Positions 22,055-34,347 of a DNA stretch of 64,000 nt are shown piece by piece. A program made the translations under genes and the position numbers. The notes under the pieces are model-generated. The model searched no databases. It was given only the letters and a program-made list of their open reading frames with translations, and was not told the DNA's origin. Numbering within the stretch: the stretch's first letter is position 1; the number at the start of each line of letters is the position of its first letter. The stretch lies in assembly GCA_027627225.1 (NCBI GenBank), contig CM051025.1:57537681-57601680 (forward strand). Direction: 5' to 3'. Source of the DNA: Congeria kusceri (Eukaryota; Mollusca; Bivalvia; Myida; Dreissenidae).

Positions 22055-23215
22055 GGGCGGGCGTAGCACTTTTCGTTTACGCTCCTGACATTGAGAACAG
22101 ATTGAGATATTGTAATGAAACTTCATACATAGATACCATATAGCGAGACCTCGCTTGGGATTGCGTATGGGTTGGGAGGGGTCAAGGTCAAGGTCACTGT
22201 TACTTAAAATAGAAAAACGGTTTCGGCTTAATAACTTGAGAACGTTGTGAGATATTTTAATGAAAATTAATACATATATACCTTATATCGAGACCTCGCT
22301 TGGGATTGTAAATGGGGTGGGTGGGGTCATGGTCAAGTCACTGTTACTAAAAATTGAAAAACTGTTTCCGCTCAATAACTTAAGAATACATTGAGCTATT
22401 TTTAAATGAAAATTAATACATATATACATTATATCAAGACCTCACTTGTGATTGCTTATGGGGTGGGTGGGGTCAAGGTCACTGTTACTAAAAATAGAAA
22501 AACATTTTCCGCTCAATAACTTGATAACGCATTGAGATTTGTGAATGAAACTTCATACATAGATGCATTATATTTAGACCTCGCTTGGGATTGCGTATGA
22601 GGTGGGTGGGGTTGAGGTCACTGTTAGTAAAAATATATAAAAAGTTTTTTCCTTAATAACTTGATAACGAATTGAACTATTTCAATAAAACTTCAAATAA
22701 AGGTACCTTATATCAAGACCTTACTTGTAATTGCGTATGCGGTGGGTGGGTTGAAGGTTGAGGTCACCGTTGCTAAAAATTGAAAAACGGTTTCAGCTCA
22801 ATAACTTGAGAACACATTGAGATATTTTAATGAAACTTCATACATAGATAACTTATATTAAAACCTCGCTTGGGATTGCTTATGGGATGTTTGGGGTCAA
22901 GGTCAAGGTCACTGTTTCTAAAAATATTTAAACGGTTTTTGCTCAATAACTTGAGAACACATTGAGATATTTTAATGAAACTTAATACATAGATACCTTA
23001 TATCTAGACCTCGCTTGGGATTGCATATGGCGTGGGTGGGGTCAAGATCACCATTACCAAAAATATACGAACAGTTTCCGCTCAATAGCTTGAGAAGACA
23101 TTGAGGTGTTTTCATGAAACTTCATATGTAGGTACTTTATATCTAGACTTTGCTTGGGATTGCTTATGAGGTTGGTGGGGTCATGGTCAATGTCACCATT
23201 ACTAAACATATTATT
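22055..23215. repeat. Tandem array, unit about 140-147 bp, eight copies, rich in TCAAGGTCA
   Basis: The phrase AGACCTCGCTTGGGATTGCG (with variants) recurs near 22145, 22290, 22437, 22576, 22714, 22861, 23008 and 23145. Each unit also holds a GGTGGGTGGGGTCAAGGTCA block, a CACTGTTACTAAAAAT block and CTCAATAACTTGAGAAC..ATTGAGATATTT. Several copies contain one or two TCAAGGTCA words. Confidence 0.8.
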
Positions 23216-24479
23216 ATTTGCTCACTAATGCATTTCGTTAAAAAAATAGTTTTCGTGGAATTTCCACGTTTCTTGTTTTTATTTTTTTTTACAATTTTAC
23301 TGCATGTTCATATTGTATTTCTGTTGTATGGTCACATACAGTTTTATGCCAGATTTGGTCTTGCAGTTCCAGTTATATTTAGTCATTGTACTATCTCTGC
23401 CCTTCTCATTGCATTTATATTGCTTGACAAAGCGCATTGGGGAGCATCCATCAGTTTTACTGATATCCTTGTTTGTTTTTGCCGTTTTGCCTCTAAACTT
23501 GGTTGAAGACTTCCTCGTATTTGCTCAAATATTTTGTTCGGACTGCCTTAAAGCAGTATTTGATTTCATTATGCGACCCATTTTCTGTTTTCTTTTATCT
23601 TCTCCTGACGGTATTTTGCTTTCTAATTCAAATATTTTTTTTCCTTTAGACATCTTATTTGCTGTTTGTTGGTTAACTGCAAAATTACAAACAATACCGT
23701 TATAAAAACGTTTAAATGCAGACTTCCTTACAGAAGTACGCCTTTGGATATTGTAGCGTCCTTGCATTGCGTTTGCTAACGATTCGTGCCTGATTAAGGG
23801 ATTAAAGAGTCGTTGTTAAATTAAACACATTACATATAGGGTTTCCGTTTTTGTTCTCCAAAAATCATCATTAAGTAAAATTTAAGCAACAATTCATTTT
23901 CCTAAAATTTTATATTTCACAAACCAGTTGCCCATGCAATACAAGGAAATCATTTACGCCATTTAAAATATTATCTAAACTTTACATACAACTATTTATA
24001 AAGTTTTGTTAAATATAATACCGTAACATTTAGAGCATACAAAGTTTATATTTGGAGTAATAGAAATGAAAAATATTACGCGAAATTATCGCAAAATCGG
24101 AACGGCATTGTTATTTTCATCCAAATATATTCAGCACGATAAAAAAAACACACAAATCTTCGTGCACTTGTGGTTAGGGTTGTATTCAATAAGTGGATTT
24201 AAACTTTCATAGTACAATAGAATTTAACTTTGTCAGCGACGATACTGCGCGCGACTGTGTATTCTTTACGTTTTACTCCAGAAGTACTATGGTAATAAAT
24301 CAGCGAAGATATAAATCTGACGGATTGAATCGTATTTGCTGTAAACATATTTTACTTTAATCCTTTAAAGGTAAATGTGCAGTTCTTGTTGAGTACGATT
24401 ATCAGAACGTTTGTACGATGCAGTCAATGTTATCAAGTTTCGCTCTGTTACAATTTTCATGTAAGACAATACAAAGTTG
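23216..24479. other. Unassigned region between tandem array and duplicated flank
   Basis: Overlapping open frames on both strands occur at 23150-23767. The minus-strand one (80 aa) is basic (MQGRYNIQRRTSVRKSAFKR) and could be a mobile-element remnant, but I do not recognise it. The plus-strand frames are Phe/Leu-rich, as expected opposite a Lys-rich frame. The rest is AT-rich without visible structure. Confidence 0.3.
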
Positions 24480-25600
24480 TGCTTACTTTCGTCATCGACG
24501 ATGTTGTTTATCACTGACTAAAAGTTTCTTCAGTTTACGATGGTACATGTATTATAACATGTCAAAGATCATTCCCGCTCGACCTGTACCAGCTTCACAT
24601 TCCACACAGACATTTCATCTGTGCGAATTGTATTATGGTTAAGAGTAATTACGTTAATTTCTGAGACAATGAGTTCATGTCAAATGATATTAATTAAGCA
24701 ACATTGAACGGCTCTATAAAAATACTAGTAGTGACACAGGGTGTTTACATAGAAAACACTCGCTTGTGAAGTAGCTATTTCATTGAAAAACCAAAAATAC
24801 AAAGGCCTGTTATTTGTATCTTCTTTGTAACTTTGTTCAAAATATCAGTAAACACGTGTGTAATGTCTGCTTAATTTTCTTTTACTCCACGAAGGTATAT
24901 AATACATTCCTCAGTGTTCATATACATTATATAAATCACACGTCGCCTTCGTATTCTTGCATTATCGACGGAGTGTAACTTTCAGTGAGTTGTTTTTATC
25001 AATTCAAGAGTATTGTGTGTGTGTTCTATAATAGTGAACTATGAACAACGTGAACGATTTTTTGTTCCGAAGAAATCACAGGTTTTGAAAAACAATTTTA
25101 ATGAACACACACATTTACACGTGTTATACATACATACGTTTAGCAATAAACACAGTCGAGCAACATGTTATGATAAAAAAAAACAATACACCAGTCTGAT
25201 GTTTAATTGAATCATTATTGTTAATAAAAATATATTTCTAGTCCGCCTGATTCGTTTTTGTTAAAAAGCTAAAAGCATCTGGTTGTATCCTATAAAAATA
25301 ACTGTTGCTGACCAAAACACACAGTCACATGTTGATTCTGCGTAAACTGCATTACAGTATATTATTAACTTACACTAATAATTAAAGCAAATCAGTGCGA
25401 TAAATAAAATACATGTATTTACATTTTAACAATTAAGAAATCGCATTAGATTGATTATCTATTGTTATGTCTCTACTGGTGCCTATTCAACGACAAAAAT
25501 TTAATAACAACTGTAAAATACATGTATAATGTTAATATGATATCTGTTTTAACTGACATGTAACATAACATACTTTACAAACTGACTTTCAATTAATAAT
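24480..25600. repeat. Segmental duplication, copy 2 (3' flank of gene A)
   Basis: Collinear with 1590-5000, as described for copy 1. It begins close to the stop codon of gene A (25644) and extends away from it. It lacks the Harbinger element present in copy 1. The pre-insertion sequence reads about ATACATTCCTCAGTGTTCAT near 24901-24920. Confidence 0.65.
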
Positions 25601-25643
25601 GTCTAATGCACGGTATTTTGGGATGATGTTACATGATTTCCAA

Positions 25644-28600
25644 CTATTTATGTGCAAAACACGAATTGTAATAGGCATCGCATTTGTCGAAAACTTCTTT
25701 TCCCAACCTCTTCTGACATTCATACCTTCCAAAAGATTCACAATTTTGATAATACATTGGCATTTCTGGTGGGCATCCAATTTCGTTTCTAACGGTTCCG
25801 CCGTGAATGGTTGCGCTCAAATTTTGCTGCTTGTGAGACACACTTATAGGGTTTTGTGAGGTTCCGCCTCGGACAGATGCACTCATGTTGCTATTGTCAG
25901 TCGTTCCAATTCTTTGGCTAGGTGTGTTTGTCTGTGTCTGATAGGCGCTTTCTGTCTGGCGGGTATTCGGAACGGCTGATCCAGGAACCGGACACTGTGT
26001 CGTCATTACATTCTGCTGATCGCTATTTGGAATGTTGATGACAGTGTGGGCACCTGGATTCGTTGCCCCTTGTACAGCTTGTGAGTATGTTTGGCTAACG
26101 GGTGGTTCACCATGGTAAGCTGAGGAGTGGGGATCGCCATGATTAGGATTGCTATCCGCTCCAGCTCGATCACTTGCCTGTACGTTCTCGCCAGCTTTTA
26201 AGCCCTGTGCTACACCTCTAGCGAGTACTGACCCTCCTTCGTGCAGTAAAAGCGCCGGCCAGACAAGATACTGCATTGTTTCCCCAGATCGTGTGTAGGG
26301 CTTATACAGATCAGTGTTGAATTTAGTATTTTCTGATGGTGTATCGGCAAAAACAACAACTGGGTTCTGTGCGTTCATCAACCAACAGAGCTTGACACAT
26401 TCCTTTACGTACTTCCAAGTATTTGGCTTTTTTGTTATGCTTGGATATTTGGTAGCAAAAGCCTGTTTAGAAATGAAAGTCGATACAATGAAAATTAATA
26501 TAACAACGTTTTGGGGCAATTGAAAATGTTCAATCGTTGTACTAAAACGTTGGACTTTTTCATGGATCCACTAATGTGAATGTAATGACAGGATACATCA
26601 ATATGACATTGCACCATATCAACAAATATACATACATCGCAGGGAATTATCGTGATTTGAAACATTCGTTGAAACACTATAGACAACACAAACATATTTT
26701 ATTTCTTGGAAGAGCGTAAGTGTATTATTACTTTCATTATATTTTAAGTATTGCAAAAACAATACCTACTTATATTAAGATGAAACTCACTTCATTAGTT
26801 ATTTTGTATCAGGAGTGTGAACATTTAACAGACTATGGACGCATTATTGTTAAGAAAATGGCAATAATTAATATTAATACAATATCGTTCTTCACTACAT
26901 TTGGCCATATACAGATTCTATATACGTGTACTGGTTAGCGAGTATTTGTCGGACAGTAGCATTATCCGGACGTTTTTAAATATTCGCGTTTCGTAACCGC
27001 TTTTCGTATTTAATCATCATTATACAAATAAACGTTAATATTTTCAAGTACGTTTCGTTTTTTTTTATTAGTGAGTTTATATTTTGGTAAAACACTAAAT
27101 GTTTACGTTCATAGTCTGAAACGCATGCAACTGTCGTCTGGGGAAGTTTAATGACGTGCGCATGGGCGATGAAATCCCAATTTTGGGCCCAGACAGGGTT
27201 TGTGATACTTTTGGCTGTCTGCTCATTATAGCAGACGAACTCTGGCAGAACATTATTTAACCCCCTACGACGTTAAGGACGTGCGTAGTAGCTACATAGA
27301 TACGTAACGTCTAGTAAACTCTTTAAAACGTCATGCGTCCGTATTTGTTTCAACGCCTAACTTATATTCTTTATTAATTACTAATCATATGATAAAGTTG
27401 TATTATTTTGATATAAATTACGCATCTGATTATTTATTTGTTGTCTAATATAGATTCAATAATGTTATAAAGCATTTTTCCGTATATTTTACTGTTCAAA
27501 AAACGTCCGGAAAATACTACTGTCAAAACGTGAAAAAAAACGTGTTTTATGTATCCCTTTCAGGGCCTCTATTGTTGCGCGTGAGCACAAGCGAAACTTA
27601 TTTTGTTTACATACGCAAACGGGTGATCAACCCAGGGTGTTACAAGCGAATTTTCATCGTTGAGTTTTTTCAAGAATTAAAACTGTCCCAAAATAAATGC
27701 ATATTTCGTCCGACAAATACTCGCTCTGCAGTAGGATATTGTTCAAGCAGTGTAAGAGGCATCCTTTCATATTTAGTATTGTAATGCTTCGATATAAAAT
27801 TAATGGCGGTCTTTTGCGTTAAAAAATCAGATTTCGTCGTACACTTAAATCACGAAACTAATTCCCAATATACCTTGCAAACAGATTGGACGCTTAGTTT
27901 CGCTGTGTACTTCCTGAACTCTTTCATCTGCGCTTTAAGTTCAATTGTGTCAGAAAGTTCCTCGCCCTGCAACGAGAAACGTGGGCAGTGTAGATAACGT
28001 GAATGGATGCCGCATGTCTTATTTAACTCGCATTAAAATGTGTACATATTCTAGTTTGTATCAATAACTGTCATAATTAGCTTTGTGCAATGTCAGATGA
28101 ATGCATATCGCATTAAAGCGCAATTTGTATTCAACATTAGTAGCATTATTAAAAACGGAATAAACTTGCATTGCATAAATCAATATTAAATAAATAAATA
28201 CTTAAGTAAGTGCAATTAAAATATAAACTTTATATCAAGCAAGTTACACTTGGGGAAAACAGCAACATTGAAATTAAATACAAAGGTCAGACAATAATGT
28301 TGTCATATAGGAACCAGCAAAAGGCGATACCTCCGTAGGCCCCATGTATGCAATTTGCTTTAGTTGAATGCATTGCTCAAGTGCTGTCGCGTTACAGAAT
28401 TCGTGGACTTTCTAAAACAGAACATAATCAACTAAACGGGGAAATGTCACAAACGTCTCAAATGTATTCACAGGAATGTATCTATATACACATATATGTA
28501 TGCCCCCCAAATTATCAAATTATCTAAAATTGGCCTTTTAGCCGTTTCCTTTCTCTAAATCCAATAGTTTTCATCCGATCTTCAATAAACTTCGTGAAAA

Positions 28601-31600
28601 TCTTCGTGGGCATAATATCTCGGTCAAGTCCCATAATCAACATAATCTTCATAAGAAATTCAGAACTATGGCACTTTATTGATTTAATATTTGCCTTTTA
28701 AGCAGTTAACGCTCCTTATAACAGTTGTCATGCTATCTTAACCAAACTTGATATTTTAAAGAGTGCTTTTAACCTAGAGGGGGCATTACTGTTTTACAAA
28801 CAACCATTGTTTGTTTGTTTGTTAGCAACATTACGCCAAATGTAATGAATGGATTTGTATGAAGTTTACTAGGAAGGACGGGCATTGGGCTAAAATGGGT
28901 AAAGTTAAAAGTTACGACATAGCTGCTGATGTAAAGATCTATTGAGTATACGTCCTTTCTTTAATGCCATTGTATTTGTATTCACATTATTTATTTTGCA
29001 CAGTACAAGTAATGATAATATATTATTATAATTGAAATCGAAACGCATTTAATGTCTACGGAACATTCTCCGTTGTTAATATTTATGATATCCGGCAAAA
29101 ATAAAAGAACAACAACAATAAACCACCACAAGAACAAATACACTAATAATTGGTTTACCATAAGAATTTCAAGAAGTTTTTGAATTGCTTTCTCTTCGCT
29201 AATCAATGCCTGTAGCTCTTCAAACGCGTCTGTCCACTGGTTGTCGTACAACTCCTTATTAACAATTTGGGATACAGGTAGTGAATTTTATACAAAACAG
29301 TAATAGGGAAACGTAACAAGACTGTGGAGTTCCACGCGTTTTCACACATATCGTAGTAATGTTATATTATATTTTTCTATAAGAACTAACACAAATGTTG
29401 TGAAGTGCTTACCATAAATAAGTAAGGAAACTACGGATATTGGCGAGTGAGGTATAAGTTTTAGATGACAATTACGGTTTAACATTTTTAATTTAAAAAG
29501 GACAGTCATATTAAGATATAAATCGCATTTATAATATACAGCATAATATTAACAATAGTTGCACGTGTGATTACTATATCTTATATGATAATTCATATGC
29601 ATTCGAATGCTAAACTAACTGCAGTTAACTGATATACCGTGTGTTTTTCTGCCAACTTCGTCGGTCGATTAGGATCACTAAGATCAGCAATCTGAGGATT
29701 GTTATCAGTGAGCCTGTCGCTTAACAGCTTACTTAACCTGTAAAAAACTTCATCGTAATAGATTGGCAATCATAGACGTCAACTAATCCGATCTACATAT
29801 AAAACACTTTCCATCCATTTAGCAAACAATATAGAGTAACATAACATGTTGTTGTTTATGTTATCAGTTATTGTAACAAACAAGCAATAGTATGAAATCC
29901 TATGCATGGAACTCACATTAAGTTGTAATTTATTGTTCAATGCATTATATTGTAACAGTTATTTATTAGAAGGAATTATTTTGTTAACTTTTCATTTTTG
30001 TTAGATATGTATGCCTAATACCTTGATTTGCAATCCGATAATTCCTTCGTGATGCTGCCATTTTCTGTCTTAAGGCCATCAATTTGTTTCAACAGAAGTA
30101 GTTTGTCACCAGAAAGTCTATCTACATCTGATTTGGAAAGTTTTAAGTTGTCAGTTAAAGTTCTGTAACTGTCTTTCAACTTCGACAGTTCAGTACTTGC
30201 AGCTTCGTGCTTAGCCTTGTAATCTGCTTCTGACTGTTTGTGATGTTCCAGTAAGGCATTCATACTCTGGATTTTGTTCGAGTGTGATTGTTCAGTCGAC
30301 CTCAGTTTTTTGTTTAAATCATCCACACTCTTCTGCAGATGTTGATTTACTTGCTCGGTGTCGACTAACTGTATTGTAACAGTGAAATAGTTATGTGAAC
30401 TAATATTTAAAGGCGTTGATAAATTCTATTCGTTTTAGCAAAATATTGTTGAAAATATATGAGTGACAAACATTATTATAGGTACTTCGGTTGTTAAAAT
30501 GCCTTATAACAACGCATCGGAAAAGAAAAGAAGGGTAATATAATGACTTTGCACCTGTTTACAGTTGCTAAGAATGTAAAGTCTCCCTTTGTTTACATTA
30601 TTGCTGTCTGACGATTATCCAATATGAACCCAACATACCCTCAAGTGATTACCATCGATATGTTGTTTTGTGTGTATTAAGTCTCAATATCCAGTATTCA
30701 CCCTTTAGTATTTGAGTACTTAATGTTCTCGTAAGAAGTGATTTGCGTTCTCAATGATTCTCCGCCATTTTGATTTTATGGCTGAATTGTGGCCGAAATG
30801 TGTACGGTTGTCCCCGCCAGTTTTCGAACGTTTAATAACTAAAATATTTCTTTTCCCTTGTAAATTCATTGGCACATTGATTATCACTATGACAAACTTT
30901 TAGGATATTCAAAAAGGCACTTCGTTTTAGAGTAGGCAGTTATGCCTGAATGCGCGTTCTAACGGTATCATGTGACCATCAGTTTTTGGCAAAATGTGTG
31001 TACGATAAATATACTTTAAAACGTTGCTGACCAAATTATTATCTCTTTGTTAATCCATAAGATAAATAAACTACTTAACAATTTAATTTTTCAGAGCTAA
31101 TTGACCAATGTTTTTCCTAAATCCCAATAATAAAGATTTATTTTTAAAAAATCAACCTGGTTTAAGACGGTGATCCGGTTGACCACCAAAATCATTTGTA
31201 TTTAGCAAAATTTCCAAAACTTTCCAGTTTTTATCCGGCAAAGCCATTAATAACGTTTTGCATTACGATGCTGACAGACAGACAGACGAACGGACGGAAA
31301 AACAGACAAACACGCAAAAATATAAACTATTTGGTTACGTGCTTATCAAGATCGAGAAAACCACTGTCTTAAAATAGCGCGCTAAAACTATTGTGTATTC
31401 ATATTGAACAATTTTAAACTATACACAGCGGACATTGCAATATACTATGTTGGCTAATTTCTGCCATGTCGTTTTGGCGTGTTGGCGCCTTTGAAGGGCG
31501 CCAAAACGACAACACGCCAGAACGACAAATACCTGATTTGTCGTATCGGCGCGCATATTTATCGTTCCGGCGTGACGGCGTGTTGGCGGCCTTCTAACGC

Positions 31601-32831
31601 GCCAACGCGCCACAATGATAAAATAAGGGCGACAATACGACAAATTTGTACGCGCCAGAACGACAACACGACACTTAAATATCTCGTTATGGCGGTCCTT
31701 CTTTGGCGTGTTGGCGCCTCAGATTTGTCGTTCTGGTGGGTTTGACAAATAAGCGCGCCAATACGACAAATCAGGTATTTGTCGTTCTGACGTGTTGTTG
31801 TTTTGGCGTGTTGGCGCCTTCCACTAAGCATGCACGCCAAAACGAAAGGACGACAAATACCTTATTTCTCGTATCGGTGCGCTTTTTGTCGTTCTGGCGT
31901 GTCGGCGCGTTGGCGTCCTTCAAACCAGCCAGAACGCCAGAACGACAAATCCGAGGCGCCAACACGCCAAATAATGGGCACCAGAACGAGAGATGTATGT
32001 GTCTTGTTGTCGTTCTAGCGGGTACAAACGTTTTGTAATGGCGCTCTTACTTTGTCGTTCTGGCGTGTTGGTGCGTTTGAAGGGCGCCAACACGCCTAAA
32101 CGACAAGTACCTTTATTTGTCGTATCGGCGCGTATATTTGTCGTTCTGGCGTGTCGGCGTGTTGGCGCCCAAAGGCGCCAACACGCCAGAACGATATGGC
32201 AGAAATCAGCCACCAGAATATACCTATACACATTTCATGATATAACATACGAAACGATTGCGCAAGAATACGGAATCTGACGTGTAAGAACGGTATACCA
32301 AAAAACTCCTACACAGTATTGTTATTGAATTTTGTAATGCATTATGCTTGGCACTTTATGTTTCAACTGGTCTTCTACAATTAACATGAAATTAAACGTT
32401 GTCTTATCCATAATGAGCAGATGTCGTATTTTTTAAGAAAAATGAGTATAAATGTACTTACAATATACAGTACAACAGACAACTATATATATTGCGATTT
32501 AAAACTTAAGGTATTTCGATGTTGATGGTTGTAAGAATTCGGCTCACTGTCAAATTTCAATGCACTTATCACACGGATATAAAACAACCAAATTAATTAT
32601 GCGGTTAATTTATAACACGATTAGCTATTACAATACAATATCTTGACGTACCGATGCCATATCTGTCTTCGCATGGTCTAGCAAGATTGGTAACTTTTCT
32701 ACAGCGGTTAACAACATAACAACATGTTCAAGTTGCAAATCACCATATGGAATAGTGGATTCTGCTTCTACCAGCTGCGCTGGTTTAGATGGGTGCTCAG
32801 CCGTTGCAGGTTTTGAAGCGCCTTGTCCCAT
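25644..32831 (-). CDS. Mieap-like protein, gene A (seven coding exons, about 571 aa)
   Basis: Coding exons in transcript order are 32652-32831, 30022-30368, 29638-29737, 29159-29254, 28331-28411, 27874-27966 and 25644-26462. Every junction has AG/GT and the phases join without a stop. The start gives MGQGASKPATAEHPSKP, an N-myristoylation consensus (Gly2, Ser6). Residues about 61-176 form a Lys/Glu/Ser-rich coiled coil (DDLNKKLRSTEQSHSNKIQS). From about 177 comes the Mieap-type region: KLAEKH, then YDNQWTDAFEELQAL, EFRKYTAKLSVQSVCK, and in the last exon WKYVKECVKLCWLMNAQ and QYLVWPALLLHEGGSVLARG (near 363-382). A Ser/Thr/Gln-rich linker of about 140 residues follows. The end is a Cys-rich module (ECQKRLGKEVFDKCDAYYNS). 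Vertebrate Mieap/SPATA18 acts in mitochondrial quality control; a role here is inferred by family only. A conserved leader and promoter lie near 37525-37725. Confidence 0.85.
26952..27524. mobile_element. MITE-like element with 28-bp terminal inverted repeats, in an intron of gene A
   Basis: The left end reads GACAGTAGCATTATCCGGAC followed by GTTTTTAAA. The reverse complement of the right end reads GACAGTAGTATTTTCCGGAC followed by GTTTTTTGAA. Length is 573 bp with no transposase frame. No clear target-site duplication was found. The CAGT start is compatible with the Tc1/mariner-pogo group, but this is a guess. Confidence 0.7.
28490..28960. repeat. Fragment of a dispersed ATGCCCCCC-type repeat in an intron of gene A
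   Basis: It starts with TGTATGCCCCCCAAATTATC and contains CAATAAACTTCGTGAAAATC and CTTAACCAAACTTGATATTT, phrases of the kind found in the other AGGTCA-type repeats of the window. ATGCCCCC leaders also occur near 50278 and 52455. Confidence 0.45.
31447..32216. mobile_element. 770-bp non-autonomous DNA transposon with 8-bp target-site duplication and internal palindromic GC-rich repeats
   Basis: Direct repeats AATATACT (31439-31446) and AATATACC (32217-32224) flank it. The ends are long inverted repeats: TGGCTAATTTCTGCCATGTC with GTTTTGGCGTGTTGGCGCC at the left, and TGGCTGATTTCTGCCATATC with GTTCTGGCGTGTTGGCGCC at the right (reverse complement). The inside consists almost entirely of TTGTCGTTCTGGCGTGTTGG-type words in both orientations, separated by short spacers. 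An 8-bp duplication suggests the hAT or P group. Open frames in all frames here (31419-32280) are artefacts of the low-stop repeat. It lies in intron 1 of gene A. Confidence 0.8.
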
Positions 32832-32856
32832 TGTGTTCTGTTTGTTCTTATTGGGC
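32652..32856 (-). CDS. Gene A, first coding exon with start-codon context
   Basis: The acceptor TTGTTGTTCTTTAG (with a pyrimidine tract) ends at 32857. It is followed by a 25-base leader and ATG at 32831-32829. The donor is TCG|GTACGT. Gene B has the same GTACGT donor after the equivalent codons (HDLVENAKQDMHN against LLDHAKTDMAS), which supports both boundary and frame. The acceptor upstream of the ATG shows that the transcript starts farther upstream. Confidence 0.75.
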
Positions 32857-33059
32857 CTAAAGAACAACAACGAAAGTCACTGGTAAAATAACGTGTTCAC
32901 GGTTAGGAGATTCACTGGACCACCTCATTTCGAGATGTTAGGAAAATGTCTTGTGGTGACTACCGAGGTGTTCCGGTGGAGTAAAAATAATGTAGACAGT
33001 ATATATAGCTATTAAATTGTGTATTATTTATCCTTTTAGCTGTTATTTTCAGAAATCGG

Positions 33060-33260
33060 CCAATGCTATCACCAGTAGGCAGAGGCGGCTCCAGGATTTC
33101 GGGTTAGGTGGGCGGGGGGGCGTACATTTTGATAGTGTAGTTAGAACCACTTTATGTTGCAGCTACAGATCCGTATCAAAGACATATAATAAATCTTGCA
33201 CATCATCATCATCATTATGATCATCATCGTCATCGTCGTCGTCATCATCATCAAATGCAC
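33060..33260. repeat. G-rich repeat remnant and (ATC)n microsatellite
   Basis: GCAGAGGCGGCTCCAGGATT followed by a G-rich run (33077-33122) resembles an end of a dispersed DNA transposon. An ATC/GTC trinucleotide run follows at about 33199-33254. Confidence 0.4.
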
Positions 33261-34347
33261 ATTGTTTCACTGAATTAAATCTATACTTCACCGTATTATG
33301 TTCGATTAACATGTTGGTTCATCTGTATGCCACAAACTGTTTCGGCAGTAAATTGCCCTTGTTGACGTGCCTGTCTACTCAATTCGTATTTGACATTCCA
33401 TGTTATATCAGGAACATCTTTAAACATGTAAAATTCGTAGATGACCACATTCAAACACACACGCATCGATAATTATTTGTATTTCTCATTTACCGATGTG
33501 TTATGCATGGTCTCTTTTCGAAGTGAATGCCATTAAATTTGAATAACTCGCACGTTCAAAGTCACGCAGTTGTCTTCACAAGTTCTATGCAGTGTGTTTT
33601 AGTTTCATCGAAACGAAGTAACGGACAGACAGACGAACATGTTTTACACGAAATATTGTGAAATATACTCGTAAGCGTTGTGAACTAATATGGCAAGTGA
33701 TTCGACTTTTTGTGTCAAGTTCGCTGACACAAGTCATGGTGCCGGTAAAAATCTGAAATCGCCAGGAATAAGAGCCAACGGTTTGGACTCCCCTCTAGTT
33801 TTCACGTTAAATCTTTCCCACGAATGCATAAAGCAATATGAAATTTGGTATGATTGCTAATGGAAGATCGAACTAGAAATTTGTCGATTTAGATTTTTGG
33901 GAACTAAACTATTTATTGAGACGAAACTGTTTAAATTCGAAAGTAGTAATTGATTTTACTTGAATTTCGACTTTAAATCATAATTATTCGAAAATTATAA
34001 ATGTATTTAATGTATTTCCATGTGCCGACGGTGTATTGCATCTGACACCTTTATATAATATATGAATTAAAAAAATATATCATGTACTAATTCGGTATAT
34101 ATACCCATTGTCTATAGTTCAACGTTTTCGATGAACTTTTGCGTCGGTATTACGGTGAACGTAAGAAATCGTAGGGTTCGGGTTAGGTCGGGTATGTTTT
34201 ACTGAATTTAATGTGTATCTTTGACCTTATCGAGCGAGCGAAGCGAGCGCAAAAAGTTTTAGCCTCTATTTCTAGTTTTCCGTTTTATATTTGCCCATAT
34301 AAGTATAATCCGGAACGACCCCCCCCCCCCCCCCTCTGGATCCACTA
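33261..34347. other. Leader intron of gene A, nothing firm
   Basis: AT-rich sequence with a C14-18 homopolymer at about 34319-34334. It has the words TCGGGTTAGGTCGGG (about 34180) and GCGAGCGAAGCGAGCG (about 34233), probably relics of dispersed repeats. No gene is recognised. Confidence 0.4.

Noticed and set aside
23525..23767. Basic 80-codon minus-strand frame as a host gene
   Set aside because: No family signature, splice sites or conserved partner; kept only as an unassigned region.
31419..32280. Several 60-110 codon open frames on both strands
   Set aside because: They come from the GC-rich palindromic repeat, which lacks stop codons in all frames; none has a family signature.
33077..34340. 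hAT transposon bounded by GGCGGCTCCAGG and CACTAGTGGATCCAG
   Set aside because: The two ends differ too much, there is no matching 8-bp duplication, and the right end abuts another element; left as separate remnants.
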